Below the pieces are notes generated by a model. That model saw nothing but the letters and a program-made list of their open reading frames with translations. It was not told the DNA's origin and did not search any database. A DNA stretch of 64,000 bases from Paenibacillus bouchesdurhonensis (lineage in GTDB: Bacteria; Bacillota; Bacilli; Paenibacillales; Paenibacillaceae). Shown piece after piece: positions 41,608 through 51,494 of the stretch (position 1 is the first letter of the stretch; each line of letters begins with the position of its first letter). Made by a program: the position numbers and the translations under genes. Location of the stretch: assembly GCF_900155685.1 (NCBI RefSeq), contig NZ_LT732548.1, forward strand, positions 4,068,417-4,132,416. The letters are read 5' to 3'.

Positions 41608-42612
41608 ATGCTGTTTATTGATAACCAGGGAATTACCGATGCCTCGGTCAATTTGGCCATTGAGGAGTACGCGCTGAAGCATCTTCCACTCGAAGATGAC
41701 AGCTATTTGCTGTTCTATATTAATGCGCCGTCGATTATTATCGGCAAGCATCAGAATACGATCGAAGAGATTAATTTGGATTATGTCAAGGAAAACAACA
41801 TCCAGGTCGTGCGCCGTTTGTCCGGCGGCGGAGCGGTCTACCACGATCTGGGCAACTTGAATTTCAGCTTCATTACCAAAGATGACGGGCAGTCCTTCCA
41901 CAACTTCCGCAAGTTCACCCAACCGGTCGTTGAAGCGCTGCAATCTCTCGGTGTCAATGCGGAGATGACGGGCCGCAACGATTTGCAGGTCGGCGAGCAG
42001 AAAATTTCCGGCAACGCTCAGTTTTCCACACGTGGACGCATGTTCAGCCACGGTACGCTCATGTTCAACCTGAATCTGAACGATGTAGCCGCTTCCCTGC
42101 ACGCCAATCCTGAAAAATTTAAATCCAAGAGCACCAAATCCGTACGCAGCCGGGTAGCGAACATTATTGACTTTTTGGAGCAAAAAATGACGATCGAAGA
42201 GTTCCGTGCTGAACTGCTCCGTCATATTTTTGGCATGGACGCAGACAAGGTTCCGCAATATCGCCTGACCGAAGATGATTGGAGCAAGATTCATGAAATT
42301 TCTAAGGAACGATATAAGAACTGGGATTGGAATTTCGGGCTGTCCCCGGAATCCAATGTGAAGCATTCGAAAAAATTCCCAATCGGCATCATTGATCTGC
42401 GCATGGATATTAAGGATGGACATATTCAAGGCATTAAAATTTACGGCGATTTCTTCGGTGTCGGCGACGTCGCGGATATAGAGGACAAGCTGCGCGGGGT
42501 ACGCCATGAGGAAGAAGCGGTTCGCCAGGCGCTGGAAGGCATCGACATCAAGCACTATTTCGGCAACCTGGAATTTGATGATTTCGTGGGTTTGGTCTTC
42601 CTGAAAGAGTAG
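41608..42612 (+). CDS. Lipoate--protein ligase
   Basis: This 334-residue LplA/LplJ-type ligase attaches lipoate to the E2 and GcvH domains through lipoyl-AMP. The N-terminal catalytic domain has IIGKHQNTIEEIN, VVRRLSGGGAVYHDLGNLNFSFI and the NARDDL-like GRNDLQVGEQKISGNAQ with the catalytic Lys. A C-terminal accessory domain (about 245-334) is present. GGAGGA precedes the ATG. The EamA gene starts 6 bp downstream, so the two probably share a message. Confidence 0.95.
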   Translation: MLFIDNQGITDASVNLAIEEYALKHLPLEDDSYLLFYINAPSIIIGKHQNTIEEINLDYVKENNIQVVRRLSGGGAVYHDLGNLNFSFITKDDGQSFHNFRKFTQPVVEALQSLGVNAEMTGRNDLQVGEQKISGNAQFSTRGRMFSHGTLMFNLNLNDVAASLHANPEKFKSKSTKSVRSRVANIIDFLEQKMTIEEFRAELLRHIFGMDADKVPQYRLTEDDWSKIHEISKERYKNWDWNFGLSPESNVKHSKKFPIGIIDLRMDIKDGHIQGIKIYGDFFGVGDVADIEDKLRGVRHEEEAVRQALEGIDIKHYFGNLEFDDFVGLVFLKE

Positions 42613-42618
42613 CCGTTC

Positions 42619-43626
42619 GTGAAAAAAATAAATATGCCGCGTTCACGCATTGCCGACCTGAGCCTGCTTGCCGTCGCCATGATGTGGGGCTGCACCTTCC
42701 TGATCGTGCAAAATGCAGTGCAGGCGCTCCCGCCGCTCGCCTTTAATGCGATTCGCTTCATTGGAGCCTCCCTGCTGCTGGCGCTGATTACGACGCTGTT
42801 CTACCGCAAGGATTGGCGCCGGTTCAATCTGCGCTTGCTCGGCCATGGCGTGCTGCTGGGACTGTTCCTGTGCGCGGGCTATGGCTTCCAAACGGTCGGC
42901 TTGCTCTATACGACGACTTCGAATGCCGGATTCATCACCGGCTTGTCCGTCGTACTCGTGCCGTTTCTATCCGTTGTCCTGTTCCGGCATAAGCTGTCCG
43001 TATTCACCTGGCTCAGCGCCCTGCTGGCTGCTGCCGGGCTATACCTGTTAACGTTCACGAACGGTAGTTTTTTGTTGAATCGCGGCGACGTCCTGATTCT
43101 GCTTTGCGCCTTCGCCTTTGCGCTGCATATCGGCTTTACGGGTCTCTACGCTCCCCATTACCCGGCTCTGCTGCTAGCTACGGTTCAGCTTGGGGTGACC
43201 GGATTGTTCAGTCTGGTCGCCTCCCTAATGACCGAACATACCGGAACTTTCGCTCAAACGACAGAGCTGCTTCTGCGTCCCGAGGTGCTGCTGGCGCTTC
43301 TCGTTTCCATCGGCCCAACCAGCGCCTTTGCCTTTTGGATTCAGACCGTTTGTCAAAATTACACGAGCCCAGCGCGGGTTGCCGTAATATACGCGATGGA
43401 GCCGGTATTCGCAGCAATTACGGGCGTGCTGTTCGCCAGCGAGCGGTTGGGCTGGTCTGCGCTGCTGGGCTGCGGCTTTATTCTTACCGGAATGCTTCTT
43501 GCCGAGTTAAAGGCAGGCCAAAGCTCGGATGATGGAAACAAGAATGATGGCGGACATTCGAACTCTTCATACCAAGCAGCAAGGGAAGAGGATATTCCCT
43601 CTCTGCCTACGGAGGGCGCTACTTAA
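42619..43626 (+). CDS. EamA/DMT-superfamily transporter
   Basis: This 335-residue membrane protein has ten hydrophobic segments in two EamA repeats (LLAVAMMWGCTFLIVQ; YTSPARVAVIYAMEPVFAAI). It belongs to the drug/metabolite transporter superfamily; the substrate is unknown. The C-terminal 35 residues are hydrophilic. GTG at 42619 has only a weak ribosome site; an ATG at 42634 is an alternative. It immediately follows lipoate ligase and precedes the Cof phosphatase by 50 bp. Confidence 0.88.
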   Translation: MKKINMPRSRIADLSLLAVAMMWGCTFLIVQNAVQALPPLAFNAIRFIGASLLLALITTLFYRKDWRRFNLRLLGHGVLLGLFLCAGYGFQTVGLLYTTTSNAGFITGLSVVLVPFLSVVLFRHKLSVFTWLSALLAAAGLYLLTFTNGSFLLNRGDVLILLCAFAFALHIGFTGLYAPHYPALLLATVQLGVTGLFSLVASLMTEHTGTFAQTTELLLRPEVLLALLVSIGPTSAFAFWIQTVCQNYTSPARVAVIYAMEPVFAAITGVLFASERLGWSALLGCGFILTGMLLAELKAGQSSDDGNKNDGGHSNSSYQAAREEDIPSLPTEGAT

Positions 43627-43676
43627 GTTCGAGGTTACTGCTTTCAATCATAACAAGAAGAGGAGACACCTACACG

Positions 43677-44480
43677 ATGTACAAACTTATTGCAATTGAT
43701 ATTGATGATACCTTGATTAATGATGACAAAGAGGTTACTCCGGCAACGCAGCAAGCGTTGGAAGAAGCTATTGCTGCGGGGGTAGTTGTTACGCTGGCCA
43801 CCGGGAGAGCCTACTCCTCCGCCCAGGCGATTGCACGCCAAACCGGTCTTAATGTACCGATCATTACATACCAGGGCGCCTACGTGAAGAATCTGCTCGA
43901 TGAAAAAGTGCTGTACGAGCGCTATTTCCCTCTGGACGCAGCCAGCAAGCTTTTCGATTATTGCGTGGAGTACAATTTGCATCTGCAAACGTATATCGAT
44001 GATAAGCTCTATTCCCGAGAAGAGAACCAAAAGCTGATCGATTACACTTCTCTCAACAACACGGAATACTTTATCGAGCCGGATTTTGCCAAGCTGGTAG
44101 CCCAGCCTACGCCCAAAATGCTCATTATCGACGAGCCGGATTATTTGGACGAAATCGCCCCGGTGCTTCGCGAGCTGCTCGGGCCGACGGTGCATATTAC
44201 TAAGTCCAAGCCAAACTTCCTTGAATTCATGCATGCCGAAGGAACAAAGGGGCATGCGCTGAAGTTTATCGCCCGTCATTTCGGCTGCAGTCTGGAGCAG
44301 ACGATGGCGATTGGGGATTCTTGGAATGATCATGAGATGCTCGAAGCCGCCGGACTTGGCGTCGCTATGGGCAACGCGATCCCCGCGCTGAAGCAAATCG
44401 CCGATTATGTGACTCGGAGCAACAATGAAGACGGCATCAAGCATGTGATCGACAAGTTTATTTTTAACCGGGAAGCTTAA
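43677..44480 (+). CDS. Cof-type HAD-IIB phosphatase
   Basis: This 267-residue HAD-superfamily hydrolase has motif I IDIDDTLIND, motif II TLATGRAYSS, the KG.AL motif GTKGHALKFI and motif IV IGDSWNDHEML. The C2B cap lies between motifs II and III. Members dephosphorylate sugar phosphates, FMN or PLP; the substrate is unresolved. It is the last gene before the terminator at 44.5 kb. Confidence 0.93.
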   Translation: MYKLIAIDIDDTLINDDKEVTPATQQALEEAIAAGVVVTLATGRAYSSAQAIARQTGLNVPIITYQGAYVKNLLDEKVLYERYFPLDAASKLFDYCVEYNLHLQTYIDDKLYSREENQKLIDYTSLNNTEYFIEPDFAKLVAQPTPKMLIIDEPDYLDEIAPVLRELLGPTVHITKSKPNFLEFMHAEGTKGHALKFIARHFGCSLEQTMAIGDSWNDHEMLEAAGLGVAMGNAIPALKQIADYVTRSNNEDGIKHVIDKFIFNREA

Positions 44481-44492
44481 ATGGAATAAAAG

Positions 44493-44518
44493 AAGGGGCA
44501 GCTTATGGGCTGCCCCTT
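44493..44518. terminator. Bidirectional terminator between convergent genes
   Basis: AAGGGGCAGC pairs with GCTGCCCCTT around a short loop. T-rich sequence follows on the minus strand (CTTCTTTTATT) more clearly than on the plus strand. Confidence 0.75.
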
Positions 44519-44527
44519 GCCTTTGCC

Positions 44528-45409
44528 TTAACCTTTAACCGAGCCTGCTACCATGCCCTTCATTATTTGATCCTGCAGGATCAAATACACAACAATCGTA
44601 GGGATGACGGCGATCGCCATGGCTCCCATCGTCAGACTGTAGTCCGTACCAAAGCCATCCGAGAATAAGGATAGACTCAAGGGCAAGGTCTTTAGCGCCT
44701 GTGAGTTAATGAATACTAGGGCAAAAGAAAAGTCATTCCAAAACCGCAGAAAAGCTAATATTGAAATAGTAGCGATGATTGGGGTACATAGCGGGAAGAT
44801 CACCCGGCCAAAGATTCCCCACCAGCCGCTGCCGTCGATCATAGCTGCTTCCTCAATTTCCTTCGGAATGGAGGCCATGTAACCCATAGCCAGGAACACA
44901 GCCAATGGAAGCTCAAATGCCGTATAAGGCAGAATAAGCGCTCCGTAAGTATTTAGCAGATGCATCTCTTTCATCATAAGAAACAAAGGGACAAGCGTAC
45001 TATGGATCGGTATAAGCAGGCCTGCCAGAAACAGGGCTACGGCTGTCTTCTTAAAACGAAATTCAAATCGTGAAAGCGCGTAGCCTGCAAGAAGACCAAG
45101 AATAAGAGTAAGGATGACGGCGGCTAACGTCACAAACGTAGAATTCAGCATCGCCCTTCCCATATTTCCAAGCTCCCACGCCCGGATAATGTTCTCTTTC
45201 ATCCACACATTCGGCAGGGAGTAGGGGTTCTTAAAAAAATCCTCATTGGTCTTAAAAGCACTGATAAACAGCCAATACAAGGGATACAGCGTAAGAACGG
45301 CATATCCGAGCAAGGTTGATTTTCCGAGTACGGCTAATCCCTTTCCCATAAGCTTTCTGCCAGAGGAATCCACGGCAATTTTCGTCGCTCTGATCGTTCT
45401 GAGCTCCAC
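44528..45409 (-). CDS. Carbohydrate ABC transporter permease (MalG type)
   Basis: This is a 293-residue permease with six hydrophobic segments and the EAA motif AMIDGSGWWGIFGRVIFPL, typical of the MalG side of CUT1 sugar importers. GTG at 45409 lies seven bases after AAGGGGG. It follows the MalF-type gene by 18 bp and is the last gene of the unit. The energising ATPase is not in this cluster, as is usual when a shared MsmX-like ATPase is used. Confidence 0.93.
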   Translation of the reverse strand: MELRTIRATKIAVDSSGRKLMGKGLAVLGKSTLLGYAVLTLYPLYWLFISAFKTNEDFFKNPYSLPNVWMKENIIRAWELGNMGRAMLNSTFVTLAAVILTLILGLLAGYALSRFEFRFKKTAVALFLAGLLIPIHSTLVPLFLMMKEMHLLNTYGALILPYTAFELPLAVFLAMGYMASIPKEIEEAAMIDGSGWWGIFGRVIFPLCTPIIATISILAFLRFWNDFSFALVFINSQALKTLPLSLSLFSDGFGTDYSLTMGAMAIAVIPTIVVYLILQDQIMKGMVAGSVKG

Positions 45410-45427
45410 TCTCCTTCCCCCTTCTCG

Positions 45428-46303
45428 TTATCCCGCTTTCCTTCGAGTCAGGATATAATTGATCCCGATCAATAAGGCGCTTATGATCATGATGATGGTC
45501 GACACGGCAGAGCCGTATCCATAACGATAAACACGGAACGTATTGTTATACATATAGGTCGCTAGCAGTTCTGTCGATTGCGCCGGTCCTCCTTGCGTCA
45601 TCACCATCACATGATCGAACGCCTTCAGGCTTCCCGAGATGCAGAGTACCATGGTAACAATCACGGTACTCCAGATCATAGGCAGCGTTACGTAGAACAG
45701 CCTCTTTCTCCCGTATGCTCCATCGATATGAGCCGCGTCGTAAATTTCCGGCGATATATTCTGCAGCGCTGCAATAAAGATAAGCATATAGGGTCCGATA
45801 TTGCTCCAGTTAATCGGAATGGTGATAGCGAAGATGTTTACATTTGGCACGGAAAGCCAAGCCCGGGTCCAAGACTCTAGCCCGACAGCCTCTAGTATAG
45901 TGTTGACCAATCCGAACTGCGGATGGTAGATATATCCCCAAATGAGCCCCACTACAACCGTCGAAAGCACCATGGGCATAAATACCGCCGAGCGGATAAA
46001 CTTGGAGAAGAACGAATTCTTGACCAGAACCAAAGCTAAGAGAAGTGCGATAGGAATCTGCCCTATGATCGCCGATACAACCAGAATCAAGTTATTTCTA
46101 AGCGCTCTCCAAAAAATAGCGTCCTGAAGGATTTCACGATAGTTGCCTGCGCCGATAAATTTGGATGCTCCGATCCCCTTCCATTCGAATAGTCCATAGT
46201 AAGCGGACCAAAAAATGGGAACGATTACAAAGACCACAAACAGAATTAGTGCCGGGAGCAGGGCTAGCGCAATGAAGCTTCTACTCCGCAGAGCGGTAGG
46301 CAT
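45428..46303 (-). CDS. Carbohydrate ABC transporter permease (MalF/UgpA type)
   Basis: This is a 291-residue permease with six hydrophobic segments and the EAA motif AHIDGAYGRKRLFYVTLPM. It pairs with the downstream MalG-type permease to form a CUT1 channel. AAGGAGGT precedes the ATG. The sugar is unknown. Confidence 0.93.
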   Translation of the reverse strand: MPTALRSRSFIALALLPALILFVVFVIVPIFWSAYYGLFEWKGIGASKFIGAGNYREILQDAIFWRALRNNLILVVSAIIGQIPIALLLALVLVKNSFFSKFIRSAVFMPMVLSTVVVGLIWGYIYHPQFGLVNTILEAVGLESWTRAWLSVPNVNIFAITIPINWSNIGPYMLIFIAALQNISPEIYDAAHIDGAYGRKRLFYVTLPMIWSTVIVTMVLCISGSLKAFDHVMVMTQGGPAQSTELLATYMYNNTFRVYRYGYGSAVSTIIMIISALLIGINYILTRRKAG

Positions 46304-46342
46304 GAGAAGTCTACCTCCTTATGTCGACTCGGGATAGCCCTA

Positions 46343-47665
46343 CTATGGGGTGACTGACCTGGCCTGTGCATCTTGGAGCTTCTTCGCGACACTTTCTATA
46401 GAACCTCCTGCCATAATCTCCTGGAGTCCGTTGTTGATCACTTCTGCAGCTTCTGCAGATAAATAGGCGTCATAGACGGGGGTAATATTGGTCTTCTTCA
46501 CCAGGTTAAACGCCTTATAGTACAGCGTGCTTACCTTGGATTCATCAATGTCCGTATCGTACATCACCATGGAATTACTCTCGGCAATCGCCTTCTGTGC
46601 TTCCGGGCCGCTAACGGCATAAATAAGCTCGAGGGCTGCTTCCTTAGCTGCGCCTTCCGTCCGTTTGCTCAATGCGAGGCCGCCGCCTGCACCGCCGGAA
46701 ATCGTATTCGCTTCTCCTTTGCCCCCCGGAATTGCCGGGAGCACGGTAACGTCAACGACCTTCATCTGCTCCTCGCTCGCCGAGGCTGCCAAATTGGTGA
46801 GACTCCAGGCGCCGCTGATCATCATAGCCGCATTTCCTTGAATGAAATATTGCTCAGCCTGCGTATTGTCTATGCTGTTGGCTCCCTCCTGGAAGGCCTT
46901 ATGGTCAACCAACTGTTTAAAGTAACCCAGAGCCTCGATAAATTCTGGATCCGTAAACTTCGCGCCATTTTGGGCGGCAGCATTCTCAAACCATTCGGTT
47001 CCAGTTACACGGTCAGCGAGCGAACCAAGTATGGTCGATTGCGCTACCCAAGGAGCTTTATTCCCCAAAGCGATCGGCGTGATATTATTTTCGTTAAAAA
47101 CGTTAATAGCGGTCATCATTTCATCCCATGTCGTTGGAACCTTTACGTTATACTGCTCAAACAGAGCCGTGTTGTAGTAGAGGATGGAAGTTGCCGACAT
47201 TCCGATAGGAGCTGAGTAAATCTCGTCCGGATCAAATGTAAAGGGATCAAAGGCGCCTGCCAGAAACTTATCCTTCCACTCGGGGTACTGGTCAACAACC
47301 TCTGTAATCGGTTGCAATAATCCGGCCCGGTGCAATTCAGCAGAATGACTTCCTGCATAGACGAAGAATAAATCCGGAAGCTCGTTCCCTGCTGCAACCG
47401 TGCTTAAGCGCTGGCGGTAGCCATCCGGCGGAATCGCTTGCGCATCGAGTTCCACCTCAGGATGCTCCTCAGCAAACTTCTCGATCAATCCTCTTACGGT
47501 TTTGGCCCGCAAGTCATCTCCGGCAAAATTATGCCAAACCGATAGCTTTATTTTCTCGCTCTTCTTGCTGGCGTCGCCAGCCTTGTTACTGCCGCTATCC
47601 CCACAGGCTGCGAGAAGCATCGTCATCAGGAGCAGCAAAAGACTCATCTTTCTTAATGATTTCAC
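46343..47665 (-). CDS. Carbohydrate ABC transporter substrate-binding lipoprotein
   Basis: This 440-residue family 1 extracellular solute-binding lipoprotein has a lipobox (MLLAACGDSG), the SVWHNFAGDD start of the domain, and conserved segments PTTWDEMMTAI and GNAAMMISGAWSLTN. GTG at 47665 lies seven bases after AAGGGGG. It leads the three-gene importer unit. The adjacent YesN/YesM genes probably control it. The gap 47666-47925 upstream must contain its promoter, which I could not locate. Confidence 0.93.
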   Translation of the reverse strand: MKSLRKMSLLLLLMTMLLAACGDSGSNKAGDASKKSEKIKLSVWHNFAGDDLRAKTVRGLIEKFAEEHPEVELDAQAIPPDGYRQRLSTVAAGNELPDLFFVYAGSHSAELHRAGLLQPITEVVDQYPEWKDKFLAGAFDPFTFDPDEIYSAPIGMSATSILYYNTALFEQYNVKVPTTWDEMMTAINVFNENNITPIALGNKAPWVAQSTILGSLADRVTGTEWFENAAAQNGAKFTDPEFIEALGYFKQLVDHKAFQEGANSIDNTQAEQYFIQGNAAMMISGAWSLTNLAASASEEQMKVVDVTVLPAIPGGKGEANTISGGAGGGLALSKRTEGAAKEAALELIYAVSGPEAQKAIAESNSMVMYDTDIDESKVSTLYYKAFNLVKKTNITPVYDAYLSAEAAEVINNGLQEIMAGGSIESVAKKLQDAQARSVTP

Positions 47666-47925
47666 CGTTATTCCCCCTTTGTTATACGGAACGAACCTAT
47701 GAACTGCCTAGTCCATCTTGTAAAATAAATTCCTTGAGTGCGAGTTCACCAGTCACCTTTCACCACCAGGGCATATGCTTGCGTTGCTGCGTTTTCTCAG
47801 GCGGTATAGCCGCAGAGATGCCTTGTGTGCAAAAAGATGACGGTTCGAACCTGCTCTTTTTTAAGTATAAAGTGGAGGAGAACAGGCCCATAGGGGATAT
47901 ATTTCAGTTGATAGGGGGGCTTTAT

Positions 47926-49473
47926 TCAGCTTTTACTTCGGTATTCCGAAGGGGTTAACCCCGTAAACTTTTTGAATAGACGATTAAAATGCTTGATATC
48001 CTCATATCCAATCTGGTAGGCCACTTCACTGATTTTAGCGGGCGTCTCTCTTAACAGAGTCATCGCTTTGCGCAGCTTGGCCTGCGTCACGAATTCAATA
48101 TAATTCTGCCCGGTCTCCCGTTTGAATACCTCGCTAAAATAGTTCGGGTTCATATGTACATGCTTGGCTACCTGGCTCAGGGAGAGGCTTTGATCCAAGT
48201 GATCATGAATGTAGGCCAGTGCCCGCCGAACCGGACTCACTCCGGAAACCATCTGGCTGTACTGCTTCATCATCGATTCAAAATGAACCATCAGCGTCTG
48301 TTCGGGCCTGCTCGCTAGTGCAGCCTTATCTATTTCCTCCCCATGGGGCAGCAGGCTGGAATACCCGATGGAAGATGCGGCGCGTTCCAGCCACCGATAA
48401 CCCGCGATAAGCAAGGAATGCAGGTAAGCCTGAACCGAGCCCGGCGTCGCCTGACTATCCTGCTTGATCCGCTCTAAAATCCTCTCGATCTCCGCCCGCA
48501 AGCCCTCCTTGCTGCCTGACCGCAGCAGGGAGGAAAGGGCGATTTCCTCCTCCTGCGTGCAGAATCTTCGCAGACCTTTGCGCGCACCTAGCTCGTCATA
48601 GCGTACGAACTGCTCATGGCTTAACAGCCAGGCATAGGAGTGCGCTTCTAAGGCTGTGTCGATGGCTTCGCGCATCTGACGAACATCCCCAATACTCCGG
48701 CCACAAGCGGCAAATGTCCGGCAATGCAGCGCTTGCTCAGCCTTTTGAATCGCTCGCACTACGGGATTCCAGCCTGAATGATCGGCTTCGATTTTTACTA
48801 ACAGCAGTAACGCTTCATTCCATGGCAGCCACTCGCAAGGCAGCCATCCCGTTAACATGTCGCCCAGCTTGCCATGCAGAAGCTCAGAATTGCTCAAACC
48901 CTCGCAAGCCCCAGCCTGCGCTGAAATAATCCAGATCTGCAGCTGGTGTTTCCCCTGGATCGTTCGCAGGCGCGGATATCTATGCCACAGCTCCGCTGCC
49001 ATTTGCTCATCTGGACTGGAAGCAGAGGTTAGCAGTTCTCTTAGAAAACTTCGATTTACAACAGCTTCCTTCGCTCTCCCTCGTTCGTCCGCCTGTCTTC
49101 GCTCTTCAAGCCGTTTTTTGGCCCGAAGGGCAGCTTGTATAATCTCATCAGGGCGACTTGTTTTGAGCAGATAATCACTGACTCCTTCCCGCAAAGCCTG
49201 CTGGGCGTATGCAAACTCGTCATATCCGGAGATGACGATCATTTCTGTGTTCGGGTATGCCTGCTTGACTTCATGAGCCATCTCCAGACCGCTTTTTCCA
49301 GTCATCCGAATGTCTGTAAAGATGATCTCCGGGCGTTCGTCAGGAATGCGCGATAGAGCCTCCTCTGCCGAGGCTGCCGGCTCCAGCACCGTAAATCCGC
49401 TAGCTTCCCAATTGATAACACTGCTCAATCCAGTGCGAATGATCACTTCATCGTCAACAATCAGTACTTTCAT
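47926..49473 (-). CDS. YesN-like response regulator with AraC DNA-binding domain
   Basis: This 515-residue regulator has an N-terminal receiver (phosphoacceptor Asp54 in IIFTDIRMTG; acidic pair in IVDDEV), a central region of about 270 residues and a C-terminal AraC-type double helix-turn-helix (LSQVAKHVHMNPNYFSEVFKR; ISEVAYQIGYEDIKHFNRLF). ATG at 49473 lies nine bases after AAGGAG; earlier ATG codons overlap that site. It follows the kinase by 22 bp and likely activates the sugar importer downstream. Confidence 0.93.
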   Translation of the reverse strand: MKVLIVDDEVIIRTGLSSVINWEASGFTVLEPAASAEEALSRIPDERPEIIFTDIRMTGKSGLEMAHEVKQAYPNTEMIVISGYDEFAYAQQALREGVSDYLLKTSRPDEIIQAALRAKKRLEERRQADERGRAKEAVVNRSFLRELLTSASSPDEQMAAELWHRYPRLRTIQGKHQLQIWIISAQAGACEGLSNSELLHGKLGDMLTGWLPCEWLPWNEALLLLVKIEADHSGWNPVVRAIQKAEQALHCRTFAACGRSIGDVRQMREAIDTALEAHSYAWLLSHEQFVRYDELGARKGLRRFCTQEEEIALSSLLRSGSKEGLRAEIERILERIKQDSQATPGSVQAYLHSLLIAGYRWLERAASSIGYSSLLPHGEEIDKAALASRPEQTLMVHFESMMKQYSQMVSGVSPVRRALAYIHDHLDQSLSLSQVAKHVHMNPNYFSEVFKRETGQNYIEFVTQAKLRKAMTLLRETPAKISEVAYQIGYEDIKHFNRLFKKFTGLTPSEYRSKS

Positions 49474-49495
49474 TCTCATCATCTCCTTGCCCTCG

Positions 49496-51265
49496 TTAGT
49501 TGCTTGCGCTCTCCATGCAAGGGATCGTAAACATGACCCGAGTTCCCTCACCCTCTGTACTATCTACTCGAAGCCCTGCTTCCTTGCCGTAATGAAGCAC
49601 CAGCCGGTTATGAACGTTGCGCAGCCCATACCCGCCGTTTGCGAATTGCTCTCTCTTATGATCTGGATGCCCCGACAACTGAGTACGAAGCCATTTCAAT
49701 CGATCAGGCGCGATCCCGATGCCATCGTCTAAAACGGTAAAATGAATGCTTTGCCCATCGCACTCCGCCGAGATTGTAATACAGCCCTTTCCTTCTCGCT
49801 TCAATATACCGTGCAGCATGGCATTTTCGACTAATGGCTGAAGCAGCAGCTTTAATGTGAACTGCTCCTGGATAGCCGTATCGACGTCAACCTGAAATAC
49901 GAATTTATCGGGATACCGGATGGATTGAATGCTTACATAATTTTTGACATGGATGATTTCTTGCTCGATGGAGCAATATTCTCGACCATTATTCAGGCTG
50001 GATCTTAAAAAGTCGCTCAATGAGCCTACCATTTCTGCAATTTTGGCATCTTGGTTCATCAGAGCCAGCCAATGAATCGAGGATAGGGTATTGTACAGAA
50101 AATGCGGATTGATCTGGATTTGCAGGGCTTGTAAATCCGCTTCTTTTTTGAGCGATTCATTCCGCTTGACTTCGTCCGTTAGTTTGACAATGCGGGAGCT
50201 CAGCTTGTTATAGCTGACAATAAGCTGGCCGACCTCATCTATAGACTTCACAGGAATAGCAGGCATAGGCTCCTCAGGGCTATTATGCTTGAGAAAATTA
50301 GTCAGCTGGGACAACGGATTCGTTATTTTCTGGATCAGAAAAAGCACCAAAATGATTACAAACAGGATGGCAACCGAGACGGCTACGGCCGTTAAAGTCA
50401 GAAAGTAGCGGTTTTGCGAACGATATTCTTCCGAAGGGATGATCCCCGCCAGCTTCCAATTTCCACTGGACATCGTTTTATAGAGAATGGTTTTTTTCTC
50501 AACCCCTTCCCCATAGTCTATAAACCCGCTCACTCCATCGAATGGCCCTATGTCGGGATAATAATCCGAGAGTAGAAGATTGGTCTCCCATTCAGGGGGG
50601 CCAGCGAGAATCCGATTCTGCTCATCGAGAAGCAGCACAAACCCGCTTTTCTCCAAAACCGCCTGCCTGATTTGCTCGGCAATGACAGCTTGATCGAGAT
50701 TAATTTGCTCCTTGCCAATCAGTTTGTATTTATCTGTACTACGTATCGGCCTGGCGAGCGTAATCACCTTGCGCACGCCATCGAAGGACCACTGCTGATG
50801 GACGCCCGACCACCATTTAGGGTGCTCCTCGTAGTAATTAGGATAAGTCTCAGTAATATCCTTGAAATCGGATCCAGCTAATGATTTATGAGAAATCGGC
50901 GGCTTGGCGCCTAATGGCTCGATAATAATATTCGCAATATAATCCTTGGAGAAAGCCAAATTCGTCAGGAAATTGGTAATTGACGTTTGTTGGACAAAAT
51001 CCCCCTCAGGCGACCGCAAGTAATTCTGGACCCCATTGTGTCCAATTAAAAACAAAGACATATTCTCCACATCCTTGACCATCGTGGCCAAGTAAGCCTC
51101 CAGTTGACGCAGCGTATTCATCCCTGATATCTTGGCCTTTTCCTCGGTGAGACCTGCTGCTATATTATAAGAGAACAATCCAAGAAACAGCAGGGGAACT
51201 AGTGTAGCCACGATAATGAGTATCGATAATTTATGCTTAAGAGATTTTCCCAACCACCTTTTCAT
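49496..51265 (-). CDS. YesM-like sensor histidine kinase
   Basis: This 589-residue membrane kinase has a TM at about 12-35, an extracellular dCache-like sensor (about 40-280), a second TM (about 290-312), HAMP, the His_kinase domain with phospho-His in NPHFLYNTLSSIHW, and the HATPase domain (QPLVENAMLHGI, DDGIGI, GGYGLRNVHNRL). It probably senses a sugar or binding-protein complex and phosphorylates the adjacent YesN-like regulator. A cre-like site lies about 50 bp upstream. Confidence 0.94.
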   Translation of the reverse strand: MKRWLGKSLKHKLSILIIVATLVPLLFLGLFSYNIAAGLTEEKAKISGMNTLRQLEAYLATMVKDVENMSLFLIGHNGVQNYLRSPEGDFVQQTSITNFLTNLAFSKDYIANIIIEPLGAKPPISHKSLAGSDFKDITETYPNYYEEHPKWWSGVHQQWSFDGVRKVITLARPIRSTDKYKLIGKEQINLDQAVIAEQIRQAVLEKSGFVLLLDEQNRILAGPPEWETNLLLSDYYPDIGPFDGVSGFIDYGEGVEKKTILYKTMSSGNWKLAGIIPSEEYRSQNRYFLTLTAVAVSVAILFVIILVLFLIQKITNPLSQLTNFLKHNSPEEPMPAIPVKSIDEVGQLIVSYNKLSSRIVKLTDEVKRNESLKKEADLQALQIQINPHFLYNTLSSIHWLALMNQDAKIAEMVGSLSDFLRSSLNNGREYCSIEQEIIHVKNYVSIQSIRYPDKFVFQVDVDTAIQEQFTLKLLLQPLVENAMLHGILKREGKGCITISAECDGQSIHFTVLDDGIGIAPDRLKWLRTQLSGHPDHKREQFANGGYGLRNVHNRLVLHYGKEAGLRVDSTEGEGTRVMFTIPCMESASN

Positions 51266-51313
51266 ACCCTACACCCCGATCTTAAATTAAACATAACGGA
51301 ATAAGTCCTGGAA

Positions 51314-51327
51314 AGTAAACGCTTCCA
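51314..51327 (-). promoter_or_regulatory. cre-like site before the YesM-like kinase gene
   Basis: On the minus strand TGGAAGCGTTTACT matches the CcpA cre consensus (TGWAARCGYTWNCW) at 13 of 14 positions. It lies 49 bp upstream of the kinase start, so catabolite repression of the sugar-sensing system is likely. Confidence 0.6.
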
Positions 51328-51494
51328 ATTTAAAATTGAATTTTATTCAAGATATGTACTCCACTTCGGCCTAATGGTAACATATTCGCCGAATAGGGTA
51401 TATCCCCACAGAACTAATCTCTTCTTAATAACATCGACCGCAATTCTCCAAAAAATTAGACTTTCACCGTAGTGTGAATCCCGTGCTGTACCGT

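Noticed and set aside
41575..42555. 326-codon frame antisense to lipoate ligase
   Set aside because: No ribosome site and no family resemblance; the plus strand encodes a complete lipoate ligase.
43644..44444. 266-codon frame antisense to the Cof-type phosphatase
   Set aside because: Shadow of a real HAD gene; no start signals.
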